The translations under genes and the position numbers were made by a program. 64,000 nt of DNA from Rhabditophanes sp. KR3021 (taxonomy: Eukaryota > Nematoda > Chromadorea > Rhabditida > Alloionematidae). Where the stretch lies: the NCBI GenBank assembly GCA_963281155.1, contig CAUJLY010000003.1:2728001-2792000 (forward strand). The letters are read 5' to 3'. Position 1 is the first letter of the stretch, and every line of letters starts with the position of its first letter. This document shows positions 1-11,077 of this stretch, one piece after another. The notes beneath the pieces are model-generated. The model was not told where the DNA came from, made no database searches, and was given only the letters and a program-made list of their open reading frames with translations.

Positions 1-2
1 AA

Positions 3-650
3 GCAAAGCACACTCGTCAGGCTTGTCTTAAAGTGATGAGTCATGCAACATCCTCAACGGACGGTAAAATGGTTGTTGAGAAGCTTAGTGAGGATGGAGA
101 TCTCAAATTACTGTTTCACTTCTTTGTCAAATCCCCCTTCTCAAAGAAGACCGGCCAAACAGCAATAGACGAATATGAAGAACATATAACTTCAATTCTA
201 GATGCTCTCTTAAGATATGGGAGTGAAAATGATCGGCAGAAGGTGTATTCGCTTTTTGGAGATGATGACACATTTGTTTTGAGATGCCTAGAATTACATA
301 CTAAATATTGCCGCAAAATTGAAAAATTCGACAAGAAAAACGCATCTAAAGATTACGAGTTTGAAGAGGACAAGTATTTAGATAGATTGGAACATGGACT
401 TTTTACTTTGCAACGAATTGTTATCATCTTAGCTGATATATGTTGTTTTGGAAATGAAAAGATAATAAAAGCGGTTAGGGATAATATGAACGGTAGATTC
501 GGTTCGGACCAAATCACCCCATTACTGCAATCTGTTTTAAATGAATACACACTAAACCTGGGACCTGAAGCTGATGACGAAAGAAATAGGGTTAGCCATT
601 TAATTACTAAAATGACTCAAATTGACACAAAAAATGGTATTGGTAAATGA
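3..650 (+). CDS. CTNNBL1: CTNNBL1 (beta-catenin-like protein 1), 3' end
   Basis: This is the C-terminal part of CTNNBL1, an armadillo-type nuclear protein that associates with the Prp19/CDC5L spliceosome complex. The frame is already open at base 3 and continues off the left edge, so the gene is truncated by the window. The visible ~215 residues resemble the conserved end of the family: a helix ending in SILDALLRYG, a block LERHxKY-like (LELHTKYCRKI), then LDRLEHGLFTLQRIVIILADIC and a short final helix. The stop is TGA at 648-650 and an AATAAA polyadenylation signal lies at 689-694. No intron is visible in this part. The next gene (738-2191) is convergent, with only 87 bp between the stop codons. 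Family assignment is from recognised sequence similarity and is quite sure. Confidence 0.85.
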   Translation, partial: AKHTRQACLKVMSHATSSTDGKMVVEKLSEDGDLKLLFHFFVKSPFSKKTGQTAIDEYEEHITSILDALLRYGSENDRQKVYSLFGDDDTFVLRCLELHTKYCRKIEKFDKKNASKDYEFEEDKYLDRLEHGLFTLQRIVIILADICCFGNEKIIKAVRDNMNGRFGSDQITPLLQSVLNEYTLNLGPEADDERNRVSHLITKMTQIDTKNGIGK

Positions 651-737
651 GTATTATAGATCACTATTTTCCTTTTATATTGTCTTTTAATAAAGGTTTT
701 TGATGCAACAAATTGATTCTTAGTATATAAATAATGT

Positions 738-2191
738 TTAAACATTCGATGTTTTGTCATCTTCTGTTGTGAGTGTGTACAGATCTTGAGTCTTTACACC
801 ACTATCCAGTGGAATTCCTACAAAGGAAGAATTGGGGGGAGTAGGTTCGTCGTCGAAATTGATGTGATCGTTGGATACAAAGATAAAGTTTGTTGGGTTG
901 TTGGTTAGGTTTGTTTTCATTGAACTTGGTGGTGTTTTTACATGCGGGGAAGTAGGAATGTCTGTATGTGCATCCCAATCTGCTACATCTGGATCGTGGC
1001 TTGATGATGATGCTTGAGTATTGATTGTTGAAAAGTCAGCATATGTAGATTGGTATATATCCTCGTCAGGTTGCTTTTGAGTCTGCATGTCAACGATACC
1101 ATTATTTATCATTTCATGATCCCAATAAATGATGGGCTTCAATGGTTGGGGTGGAATGAATGTTGGTTCTTCGGGTTCTTCTATGATTTGTGGATGACTG
1201 TTCTCTGCATTTGTTGCAAGCCAATTCAATGTGTCGTTGGTGTGATTAATTGCAGAATTGTTTGGGAGAATATTGTGGTTCGTTTGTTCAGGTGGTGCAT
1301 CAAAATTCAGTTGAACTACACTTTCGAAAGCTGGAGGAGGGATATCTTCCGGTTGAATAATAGCTCCACTAATTGCATTTACTGTTTGCAAGTTATTTTG
1401 AGTTATAGTGATATTTGGAAGAGAGGGAGCGTCGAAGTTAACAGGTTTAACTTTTTCTGGTAAAGAACCAGCCTCGTTATAAGTTGGTAATGGTGGTCTT
1501 TCGGATCCAAAGTTAAAGTTATTTGGTGGGGGATTTGGATAAACGTTATTATTGTTTCTTGAAACTGAATATGAAGCGGTGACACTGCCATTATTTAAAT
1601 TTTGCCAATTATAAAATTTGCTAACATGCATCATGATATTGACAAAAATGAATTTAAAGGGAATTACTCCGATTTGGATAAATATGGTCAAATAATCACC
1701 AAGATCATATTCGCAGGCCACGGCGTGTCCGGTTTTGTCAATGCATGAAGTTCCTGCGAGAACGTAAAAAGCTAATATAAAAAAGGCGCCTGTGATATCG
1801 ATAAACTAAAAGAAACCTTATGAAAAATAAAAACAAATGAGCATTACCTGATTAAAAATATGGAAAATGAAGAGGTTGTTTTTATTAGATCTTAAACCTT
1901 TAAAAAAACTTAAATATCCTATTAATCCAAGAGCTGATCTCAGAAATGCATACGCATAAAATCCAAACAAAAAATAATCAGCAAATAGAAGTGAGTCCAC
2001 AAATATTGAGATACAAAAGAATGGAAAAAATGCTCGCTATAATAAATACAAATAGGTAAGTCAGGTTAATTAGATTCTAAACTTACAAATGTTTCAACTT
2101 TGGACCCACAAAGCCTTATATATTTGAAAGGATTGTTTGTATCATCAAAGCCCGAATTTAGTCTCCCAATATTAAAAATAGATCTAGACAT
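738..2191 (-). CDS. Four-TM membrane protein with long proline/asparagine-rich tail
   Basis: Three-exon model: 2191-2087, 2036-1848 and 1805-738, all phase 0 with GTAAG...TAG introns of 50 and 42 nt, giving 453 aa. Hydrophobic segments lie at about residues 36-58, 60-78, 90-118 and 135-158, followed by a ~290-residue tail rich in Pro, Asn, Thr and Asp that should be cytoplasmic. The tail contains a PPLPTYNEA stretch resembling a PY motif. The four-TM core plus PY-containing tail recalls the LAPTM/DUF4728 group of endo-lysosomal tetraspans, but that similarity is weak and is only an inference. A possible acceptor (GTTGCAG) lies 8 nt before the ATG. It is convergent with CTNNBL1, and the next gene upstream on the same strand encodes another tetraspan with a proline-rich tail. 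Confidence 0.6.
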
Positions 2192-2719
2192 TTTTGAGCT
2201 GCAACTTTTGTTTCTCTACCAAAACTAAATACGACACAAATGGCCGTATTTTTGAAAGGTATGCAGCCGTCGCTTTATCACAATCTGAAGACCATGATAA
2301 GGACCATCAGTATATGTTCTATTAGTCATTTAAATCGATTCAGCTTGTCAGGGAATGTGACATGATGCTTACTTTTCATGTCATATTTATATTGTTGAGT
2401 CAAAATAACAAAAATATGTTTTTTGAAATTACTTCTTCGGATACAAATATACTCTGTTGATAAAAATAATTCTTGGTTATCTTTTGATCGGTTCAAAAGA
2501 ATATCCTTTAAGATGGTGCCAAGACAGTGAATCTCGTTTTGACATCTCTTATAAGTTAAATAATTTCACCTAGATTTAAACATTTGATAATTGTAAGTTC
2601 AAGTAGCCTTGAACCAGGCAATGCAACAAAATACCGATTTATTTACCGTTAATTAAAAAGCCAACTGAAGGTGTAAGTTCGTTAGTCTTTTGCAAATTTA
2701 ATTTTCAAATATATTTTAG
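2192..2719. other. Intergenic, AT-rich
   Basis: This stretch is the upstream region of the minus-strand tetraspan gene. I see no open frame with coding character, RNA gene or repeat in it. Confidence 0.5.
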
Positions 2720-2811
2720 AGAGAGTGTATTTCAATTCACATTGGACAAGCAGGTGTTCAAATAGGCGAATAATGCTGGGAATTGTATTGAATTGACAAA
2801 GAAAACTCAGG
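2720..2811 (+). pseudogene. Alpha-tubulin first-coding-exon remnant
   Basis: Read from the ATATTTTAG acceptor, the sequence translates as RECISIHIGQAGVQIG, one residue, a stop, CWELY, another stop, then a diverged end. This is the invariant N-terminus of alpha-tubulin (after the initiator Met), where many animal genes have an intron directly after the ATG. The splice acceptor before it and a GTGAAT donor-like sequence after it are still in place. This suggests a genomic duplication of an exon rather than a processed copy. Two in-frame stops and the lack of the rest of tubulin nearby show it is dead. Confidence 0.8.
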
Positions 2812-2926
2812 TGAATAGAATTTTAAAAAGTTTGGATTGTCCGTTAAGAGATTCCAACAAATGAAATTAAAAAGAATACTACCTTCGTCTTATATAGGTT
2901 TGACTTCGATACAGAAACAAATCTTT

Positions 2927-3181
2927 CTAAGATTTACCAAATATGATGTAGAGGTATAATATCCATTTAGGATGTTCATATAGCTTAACACCCCTGTTAA
3001 GACCGATTTTGATTAAGTCTATTTTTTGGACTTCACCGAGCACAAACTTAAAAAATCCTTGCTTTTTTACCTTCATGCCCTCCGTCCTCATAAAAAAATA
3101 TTTTTCAGCATCTGTTAGTGTTAGTTTCCCTCCACAAAACTGATCAGACACTTACTTTATAGGTCTGGCCTGACGTGCCAT
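2927..3181 (-). CDS. Possible small basic protein, two exons (weak)
   Basis: A tentative model joins 3181-3156 (ATG, eight codons, perfect GTAAGT donor) to 3086-2927 after a T-rich acceptor, giving 61 aa with consistent phase. The product begins MARQARPIK and is lysine-rich, ending in a hydrophobic WILYLYII segment. I recognise no family. It lies between two minus-strand membrane-protein genes, and the alpha-tubulin remnant sits just downstream on the other strand. The donor and the phase match are the only support, so it may be a chance ORF. Confidence 0.22.
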
Positions 3182-3427
3182 TTTGAAAACTTACACAAAA
3201 ATTGTTACATGATGGATTTACTGATTTGCTAATTTACTAAATTACGGAATTTAAGAATTATATATAAGGAAATAATATATCTGTTGATTAAACAATTGCT
3301 TTATTAACAAAGATATAACTTTTGAAAGAAAATAGTAAATTAATACTATATCGAATTTAATTAGGTTTATTAAAAAATACTTTTATACAATATGTGTGCC
3401 TTGAGTAAAGTGATTTGAAAAACTTTT

Positions 3428-4348
3428 TCAATATTTAGGCTGAGAACATGTCCGCTTCATACAGAGTAAAACTGAGAGGATATTTAAAAATGCTGAAAAG
3501 GTTATGTATTTATAAAGAATGGACAATTACCTTCAAGTCCGGCAAAAACAAACTGCGTGCTATTAACAGCAATCCCAATTTTCTAAACAAAATTAATTTG
3601 ATTATTTAAATAAGAATCTATGTAATTTACTAGATGAAGCAAACAGCCCCCAAAATCGTATTGATCCATATGACTGAAGATATAACTGATACGACTGGCA
3701 TCATGTTGCCCTAAAAGGCAAAAGGCATGGTTTCTTCCAACTTTGGGATGTGAATAATAGCCCACGGCAGTCCAATTTCTGGCGGAAATTATTCCTGAGA
3801 TAATACACATAGCAAGGGCAATCATTGACAATACCAAATGTGCCATGTAAAGTTTGAGAGAACCTCTTTTAGCTGCCACACTGCCTACAACGGCATTTGC
3901 AATGTAAAAAATAGACGTCCAAATAGCTGAATAGTAAGGGCAATATTCAGGAGTATCTGAGGCACACCATATTCCCAACCCAAAAATCACACCTATAAAA
4001 TAAATAATTTGAATAATTCAAAGAACTATATTTGAATTTACCTGCTAATAAAAATTCTACCAAACACAGTCTAAACATTCCACGATTTTCTCTTCTAACA
4101 AATTTATCTAACCACATCGGATTAGATCCGTGTTGATAGCAATCATCATCGTCATATTGTGGTGGAGCCGAATGGATACTTGGAGCACTAGGTGGTGGGC
4201 ATGAAGGTCTTGGAACTTTGCCACCGTTCTCAGACAATACAGGTGAAGTGACGCCATTATTCTGATTGATGTTAATGTTCATGGCTGGCATCGGGGCGTA
4301 TGCTGCCGGATAACCATGAGGACGAGAATATCCATTGGTTCTACCCAT
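3428..4348 (-). CDS. Tetraspan membrane protein with proline-rich N-terminus
   Basis: Four-exon model: 4348-4042, 3992-3631, 3582-3531, 3492-3428. All splice sites are GT/AG, introns are 38-49 nt and phases agree, giving 261 aa. The first ~90 residues are Pro/Gly/Asn-rich with a PPPSAPS and PPQYDDDD stretch. Hydrophobic segments follow at about residues 94-112, 120-142, 148-170 and 226-248. A large loop with several Cys and His lies before the last one, and the tail after it is short. Topology resembles MS4A/TMEM255-like tetraspans, but I cannot assign a family. An acceptor-like TGTTATAG stands 13 nt before the ATG. Confidence 0.6.
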
Positions 4349-5836
4349 GATCAGACAAATCTATAACAGACAATAAATTAGAATGAAATGATGAAAGAGC
4401 GAAGTCATGAGTATTCGCGAAGAAAATTGATTAGAAGAAGGTAATGTGTCAATTAGTTAACACAACTTTTCCATGTTCATTCGTTTGTTACTAATTCAGT
4501 GTGGCTCGAGCTAAAATAATGAATAAAATTGCGTGTCATCGATAGGAGTATAAAGAATGTGAGATTAAACGCATCAACATATGTGCATTGTCTTTCTCTT
4601 GATAAGGAAAAGTATTGAATTTAAAGAATGAAATTTGATACGGTTACTTTAAATGTTTATAAATATAAAACGAAATAAAATGTACATTCAAATATTATAT
4701 TTTTTGTACCAGTGGGTGATAATAAAAGTGTATATTTATTAAAAGTTGACATTTAAAACAAAACACAGGGGTTCGATATAGTTAAATGTTGAATCATTGT
4801 CAACGAGTTAGCTGTCTCTTTCGTAATTTCATTTCAAACAAATTATAAAAAGGTTAGCGTCAGAAGTTTTTTCGGGTAGTTAATATAATTGTTTCTAAGG
4901 TGGATGTAGTCATAGGGCTAATATTATGATGAATAATAACTAGGGACAAATTGTCGACACTATTACATACAAATCCCTTCTGTTTACTCAGAGGTAAAGT
5001 CATCCACAGAGAGGAGTTATTTGTTTTAGGAGGCTTTGCATTTACATCATCTAGACAAGTTTCAGGGCTTTTTTATCCAGCGCAACTAAAAATTGACTAT
5101 TTAAATCAAATTATGTGTTAACACAACCATTAAAAAGACTGACTCAGTTAATGACAAAGTTTAAGCTAGTTGGGTTGAGTAAATAAAATATGGTTGATGC
5201 TAATTGCGGAACTTCTCAAAATGTTCAAGTAATGTGCAAAAAAAGTCGGCGCTGCCATATAAAGACTTTTCCTTCGTGATAGATGACAGATTGAAATTTT
5301 ATATAGCAAAGCCTTAATATCCTTGCTTAGTGAAAGATTTGTTTAAAAAAGCTTAATCCTTTCATAATCGAAACAAACTTAGATAGTATGAAAAAGTTTA
5401 TCTTTCAAAAACGACATCACAATGCTGTGCCATTGAATAGATAATATCTATTTAGTCTTTGAAAAATAAAATTATAAATCTGATTAGCGGAAAAGCTATT
5501 TTTATAACTTTAAGAAAGTGTTGCTTTGGAAGACTAAATTTTAAACAAAGAACTAGATTTATTCAAATTTAAATACTCGAAATAAATTGTCATCGATGGA
5601 GATTAGATCCTTTTAATTCAAACTACACACTTTATAATTTGCAACAATTTAGGCCGCTTATAATCAGATCTAAGAATTTTGGCACTTGCCTAACCATAGT
5701 CAAGGAATGTCTATTTTTAATGGTATTCGTTGGATATAAATCTTCAGGATCAGTATCAAAGGTACAAACAATCATTTAGCTTGTAATGTATTATATTTGT
5801 TAGATAGGGCAACTAGGAATTACAGCAAATTTTTAT
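4349..5836. other. Intergenic, AT-rich
   Basis: About 1.5 kb with no supported gene. I looked for tRNA arms, coding frames and tandem repeats and saw none. It presumably contains the promoter of the minus-strand tetraspan gene. Confidence 0.5.
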
Positions 5837-6112
5837 TCATCCTACTTTTAAAGAAGTTTCATTGTAAAATTGATATCTCTTTACAACTCCCTCATTATCG
5901 CAAACCGCAGAATCAGTAGACGGAATCTTCGCATTCATATCCAAACATTTCAAGTCGTTCTTCAAATAAGTATAGCTTTTTAACCGTTTGCTAAAATTTC
6001 TGTCTCGAGGGTTAAACTGATCTGACTGATATTTCCCAAAGCTCATACTAATTTCACCACATTCGACTGTTACTTTCCATAATAGTGCAAACAATTCAAT
6101 CGTAAGCAGCAT
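5837..6112 (-). CDS. Possible small secreted protein (91 aa)
   Basis: The frame from the first ATG (6112) gives 91 aa. It starts with a hydrophobic stretch (MLLTIELFALLWKVTVECG) usable as a signal peptide or anchor, then a polar, charged body with three Cys and one NET glycosylation site. The stop codon TGA overlaps an AATAAA signal (reverse complement of 5832-5837), which supports a real 3' end. No family is recognised and no exon upstream was found, although an acceptor-like AAATTAG lies just before the ORF. It could also be the last exon of a longer gene. Confidence 0.3.
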   Translation of the reverse strand: MLLTIELFALLWKVTVECGEISMSFGKYQSDQFNPRDRNFSKRLKSYTYLKNDLKCLDMNAKIPSTDSAVCDNEGVVKRYQFYNETSLKVG

Positions 6113-6813
6113 AAGAAACAATATTTCTAATTTTTAGATATTTTTTAAAGAATGAACATTGTTTTAGTTATGCTGATGTTTTTTAATTATTGAATTATTT
6201 TTTGCTTGCCTTTAATTTCATTAAAATATTTTTTAAAATCGTTTTGCTGTTGCCTCCAAAACCTAAATGTAAGAAATGTTATTTTCAAATTTCTAAGTTT
6301 TGTATTATATTGTTATTTATAAAGCATGAATTTTGTAAAAGATAAAATGAATAAGAATATTTTTAACAATATTCAATGGTTTTACTATTTGCTGACATTA
6401 AAACTTGTTTTGTTGGGTCCAGCAGATGATGCCCATCTGAACCATTATCTAGCATATACATTCATTGCGTGCTTCGTCGTATCTTTCTCCCGGAGATTCA
6501 CGATAAACCCTAATATAAACTCCCTTTTATTGAACCAAACCACTCCAGTGGCTGGCTACCCATGCAACACTTCATTTGGTGTTATTAATTATAGAGATTC
6601 TATTTTTATTAGTTATTGAAGCTAATGACATTTCAAATAGAAGACAATCATTCAGGGACGAATACATTTATGTAAACAAGCTATTTTCGGATAACACAAA
6701 TTCTTATTTATTCCATGCTATCATGCATTCATTACACCGCTATTTATATTTAAATAAAAGTGAATGTAATTGATAAAAATGACATCAAATTTAAATAATA
6801 TAAATTAATAACT
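6113..6813. other. Intergenic, no clear gene
   Basis: Two overlapping plus-strand open frames (6326-6619, 6576-6773) lie here. They show no recognisable motif and the second lacks an ATG. I see no other structure. An AATAAA occurs near 6754 on the plus strand. Confidence 0.4.
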
Positions 6814-7343
6814 CTAATTATCGCGAAAATATGTTGTTTTTGGAGTTTTAAAACGGCGATAAACAAAAGGAGGTGGTGGAATTTTGGTGAGTTTCCTTTG
6901 TTCTGTCTTTGCAGCTGATGGTCTTTGTTGGGCAGCTTTTTTAATAATTTTCTTTTTTCTTGCAATTTTCTTAACTGGCACTACTTCCTCTTCTTCCGAG
7001 TTATCACTTACAGGTGCAAACCATCTATCCACAACTTTTTCATTTAACTCTCGATCTCGTCTTAGATGATGACTATATTCATCAACTTCAATTTCATGTA
7101 GCGTGATATCAGTCCAGGGTCTAATCTGATTATAAACTATTTCAGTTTCTTCCCGTACTTTTTCCAAGTTGAATTTAGTATTAATGTTTGCTACAATTTC
7201 ACTCGACATTAAATCTAAAAACGCACAAATTTTAAACGAATAATAAATAAATATAAGTAACATAAATTCCTAACTTAATAATATTGACAAAAATATTTAC
7301 CGTTTTTATTTTTCTGAACACCAACAGAAGCTCTACTACCCAT
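6814..7343 (-). CDS. Small basic protein with MGSRAS N-terminus, unknown
   Basis: Two exons, 7343-7301 and 7214-6814, joined in phase 1 across an 86-nt GTAAAT...TTTTAG intron, give 147 aa. The start MGSRAS fits the N-myristoylation pattern (Gly2, Ser6), so membrane attachment is possible. The body has a charged helical region (EEVDEYSHHLRRDRELNEK-like), an acidic EEEE cluster, then a strongly basic ARKKKIIKKAAQQR stretch that could be a nuclear signal, and a proline run. No known domain is recognised. Its start lies only 137 nt after the stop of the next gene upstream on the same strand, an operon-like spacing. Confidence 0.55.
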
Positions 7344-7480
7344 TGATATATAATATTTAAAACTGCATATGTAGGTTAGTATTTAAAACTACCAGATTTA
7401 ATCTCAATATTTTAAAATAAATATATTATCAGAGATCTCCATATTTACAGCTACCATCACTATTAGAAACTGAAACCTAG

Positions 7481-9262
7481 TTACAAGTTAGCAACATTTG
7501 TTTGATTAAAAGAGCCTTCACTACTGACAATATATTGGCTCTGCCTTTCTCCATCATTTATTATCCCTTTACTTTCTTTCATATAAACAATCTTTTTTGA
7601 CAATATCCATGCATGAATAATAGATATCACAAAAATGATGAAGCCAAAAAGTAGCCATTTAAATAAATTTGTAAAGGTCATGTCGTCAACGAGAAAATAT
7701 AAGGAAACCGAAAATACAGATATGGCAAATCCATAAATACTCGACAAAAGAATTAGAAGTGTCTCGACAACTATTTGCGGTATAAAAAGGAAACTTATTG
7801 TGTAGGTGGCTGCGATTATAAAGAATATTAGAGCAGAGACTTGACTTATACACCAGAACGCAAAAAATGTACGAATTATGCAAAACGAGTTATTGAAATG
7901 CCTATGCAATTCGTTGGCAAAGTTTTGTCCCTTGACCGGCCGTGGTTTTGATGCGGTTAAGGTTTCTCTTGTCGGGCCTTTATTTACTTTAAATTCCCCT
8001 TCTTCATATTCGTTTTCGGCAACATCCCATCCAGATGGATAGTCAAAGGTTGCCATTGTAGAGGTTTCTTTTGCCACGTCAATTATCTTGTATTCGATCA
8101 CATCTTTTTCCTCGGCTTCACCCCCTTCAGCATCTTTAGTGGTTTGTTCTTTAACGGTTTCATCCATAACTACTTCGCTTATCACTTGCTCTTCTTTAAA
8201 AACATCTTTTTCATTTCCGCTGCTTATAGAATCACTAATTATTGGACTATTCTGCGAAACATCCTTCTCAATACTCTTTTCAGTATTCTTTTCAATATCC
8301 TTTTTAATATCATTATGTAATGACGCTGGTCCGCCAAATAGTGTTATCACCTCCGGAACTTCCACTTCCGTTTTAGAAAGCGCCCCACTTTCCGAAACAT
8401 TATTGCCACTCTTACTTTTGCTAAATTTCTCTTTTAGTCTGTCTAGTTGCACCTTTGGTCTTCTCTTTGCTTGTTTCATGTTGACGGCCCGAATTTCGCC
8501 TTTGTTCGAAAATGCTGGGTCATTTGAGTTGACAATTCCATGGAGCCAATTGTTACTTTTGGCTTCTTTATTTCTATTAATAGGTCCGGATGTTGGAAAA
8601 GGAACTGAATTTCCTTGTACTCCACCACTCAGCAAATGATACCTCCTTTGAATGGGCCTTTTTCTTCTTTCCTCGTGTTCGTCCTCCAATGGATCAGGTG
8701 TAGTTACTCGTACTCGAACTATCTTTCTTCCCACCAATCTTCCATACGGTGACTTAGTGAAATCTGTTTCCTCCGATGACTCTTCTAAATCCATATTTCC
8801 TGCACTTAATCTTCTCCTCACAACAACTTTTTTTTTCCTTGCAACAACTTTTACTTTTGTTCCATTTGCAAAAGTTAATATTTCAGGGGGTTGATTAATA
8901 GATCTAGAAACTCGATAATAAATCAAACTGCTATTGACAATAGGTTCGTTTTCACTTAAATAGGCAGAACATGAATGGTCAAATTTGATTCCCTCTGAAA
9001 TACAATAACTAAGTGAAGTAATATGAGTACTTAATTACTTACCATGCAATAACCACAATAAAACAATGCAAATTTGAATGATGGCAATGATTAAAATTTG
9101 CCTTCTCTTAGTTTTGTGGTAATATGATTTTTTAAGATATTTGTCTGGTGCGATAAAAGGCCTGCAAATTATTTTTACCATTTTCAAATATATATCAACT
9201 TACAAATTTTCCTGAGTATTATTTTCAGAATAATGCAGTTGACAACGAGTTGTAGGCTCCAT
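7481..9262 (-). CDS. Multi-pass membrane protein with long charged lumenal or cytosolic region, unknown
   Basis: Three exons, 9262-9204, 9161-9043 and 8994-7481, fit together in phases 2 and 1 through 42- and 48-nt introns, giving 563 aa. A single hydrophobic segment lies near residues 40-58 (IIAIIQICIVLLWLL). It is followed by ~370 polar residues with basic tracts (ARKKKVVVRRR, RRKRPIQRR) and acidic Ser/Lys-rich parts. Four closely packed hydrophobic segments follow between about residues 425 and 530, then a polar tail. The plan, one TM then a big soluble part then four TMs, does not match a family I know. Exon phases and the long uninterrupted frame make it a confident gene but function is unknown. 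Confidence 0.6.
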
Positions 9263-10576
9263 TTGTCAAAAATATGAATAAATAATATTTTTTATTTGAT
9301 GCCACTACACTAAAGATTTTGGAGATTAGGTGTAAAGAGAGAAGAAAGTTACGTATTATTATTTTTATTATGATGGAGACAACATTTTTGTGACGACAAA
9401 CTTTTTTCTTTCATATTGAAAGGCTTTTGTTTGAAATATATGAATCAACAAAAAAGAGGTAAAGATGCATTAAAGGCATTATTCAGGCAGTCATCTATAA
9501 ACATTCCCTTTGATTAATGATAGCTATAAAAAGGGAAGGCAAGGTAGGGTGGTTAAGTGCGACAAAAAATAATACTCAAGCAAAAATGGTACGCACTTTA
9601 ACACCCAAACCTATTTTTCTATTTAGTACAAATATTTAACATCATTTTTATACAATATTGTCATACGAATTTTATACAATTTGTAAGTTGACATCCCTAT
9701 ATAAAAAAGTGTATTTTAAAGAACCATTAAAGACAATGACTACTTATTTAAATGTATAAAAACGAAGGAGCGCCTAAAAAGTAATCTCCATTCAAGCATT
9801 ATGAGTAGATGTCTTTTGACTTTAATATCAAGCTTGGCATCAAAAAAGAATGTACCACAAAAAACTTTTCACTCTTAAAGGAGGAGAAAATGTTTTGTTT
9901 TAGATATATCATTATACTAATAATAGTAAATATTAAAAAATATTAATAAAAATTCATAACTGAGCCGATATATTTTACAGGAAATAATAGCTGAATGAGT
10001 GAAATTAATATGCATTAATGATAGAAACATTATATACCTTATTCGAAATATTTGCATCACACATACATATTCGGGATAATAATGAAGAAATTATGAAGCA
10101 AATTGAACACACTTTGTATTAATCAGTATCCACCAAAAGCCTTATAAAAAGAAACTATCTAACAGATTGAACACACTTTCTGCATCAACTGAATAAACAT
10201 TTTGTAACATAAAAAAGAAAAAAAGCGTGTGGTGATAACAAATAATATGATGTTAAAGTAACTTTTACTACTACCAACCCAGAAAAGCGTGTAATCGGTT
10301 TTAGTGTTATTCGGATGAATCAAATTATGGTTTGGTCAATTAGCGTGGGAACTACAAAGACAATGGCCTTTAATATTATTTTGGTAAATGGACCTAAATA
10401 GAAAAAGAAACGCTGAGAAATGATAGAGGAGTGGTAAAAGAATCATAATTAGGTTTGAAATCAGGCAACCATAAAATGGATAAATAAATAGTAAATATTT
10501 AAATTCATTATAAAATTTTATAGAAAAATTATTTATTGTGAGGAATGTTTTAGCAACAAAAATAAATCTATATAAA
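9263..10576. other. Intergenic, AT-rich
   Basis: About 1.3 kb between two minus-strand genes. I see no coding frame of quality, RNA gene or tandem repeat. Confidence 0.5.
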
Positions 10577-11077
10577 TTAACCCATGTAAGAAGGCATTTT
10601 GATAAAGATAAATTGACGCAAAAATACATAAGATGCTAGTATAAGAGTACTGGCAATGATTGCGAGCGTCAATTTCGAGGAAGGAGCTTCTGCGTCGTGA
10701 AACTTGTCAAGTAGAATGAATCCTAGACCTCCGGCGGTGAACATTAAAGCTGCTAAAAATCCTTCGAACCCATATTGAGCATTAAGACGATTTGGCATAA
10801 TCACAACTGGTCTGTATCCTCCTCTGCCATCTGGTGCTGATCCGATACTTGGTACATCTTGCAAAACGACAAAAACTGATCCAGCCGTCATCACAAAATA
10901 AAGTACCAATAGAAGGCTAAACGTCTCCATTGGTGAAAATAGCTAAAAATAATAAATTTAAGCAAAACAATAAAGAGATTAATTATCCTAACTTACTCTA
11001 ATCCATTTTGGAAAGCCAACTTTGATAATTGGAGGTTGCACAACTGTGAAAAGGGTTTTCTCTAAAACATAATCCAT
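10577..11077 (-). CDS. OSTC: Oligosaccharyltransferase complex subunit OSTC-like
   Basis: Two exons, 11077-10997 and 10942-10577, joined in phase 0, encode 148 aa, the same length as human OSTC (about 149). OSTC is a small ER membrane subunit of STT3A-type oligosaccharyltransferase that couples it to the Sec61 translocon. Diagnostic features are the N-terminal PxWI-like PKWIR, the first TM followed by DVPSIGSAPD (family pattern D.. EPPSVGS), NAQYGFEGFLAA (family NGQYxMEGLAS), AGGLGFILLD (family MGGLGFIILD) and the C-terminal MPSYMG (family LPGYxxG). The sequence is markedly diverged but collinear. The ATG is shared head-to-head with the plus-strand ABHD gene 1.1 kb away. Confidence 0.82.

Noticed and set aside
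6326..6773. Two overlapping plus-strand open frames, one with a leader-like hydrophobic start
   Set aside because: The second has no ATG, there is no recognisable motif, and no convincing splice pair joins them.
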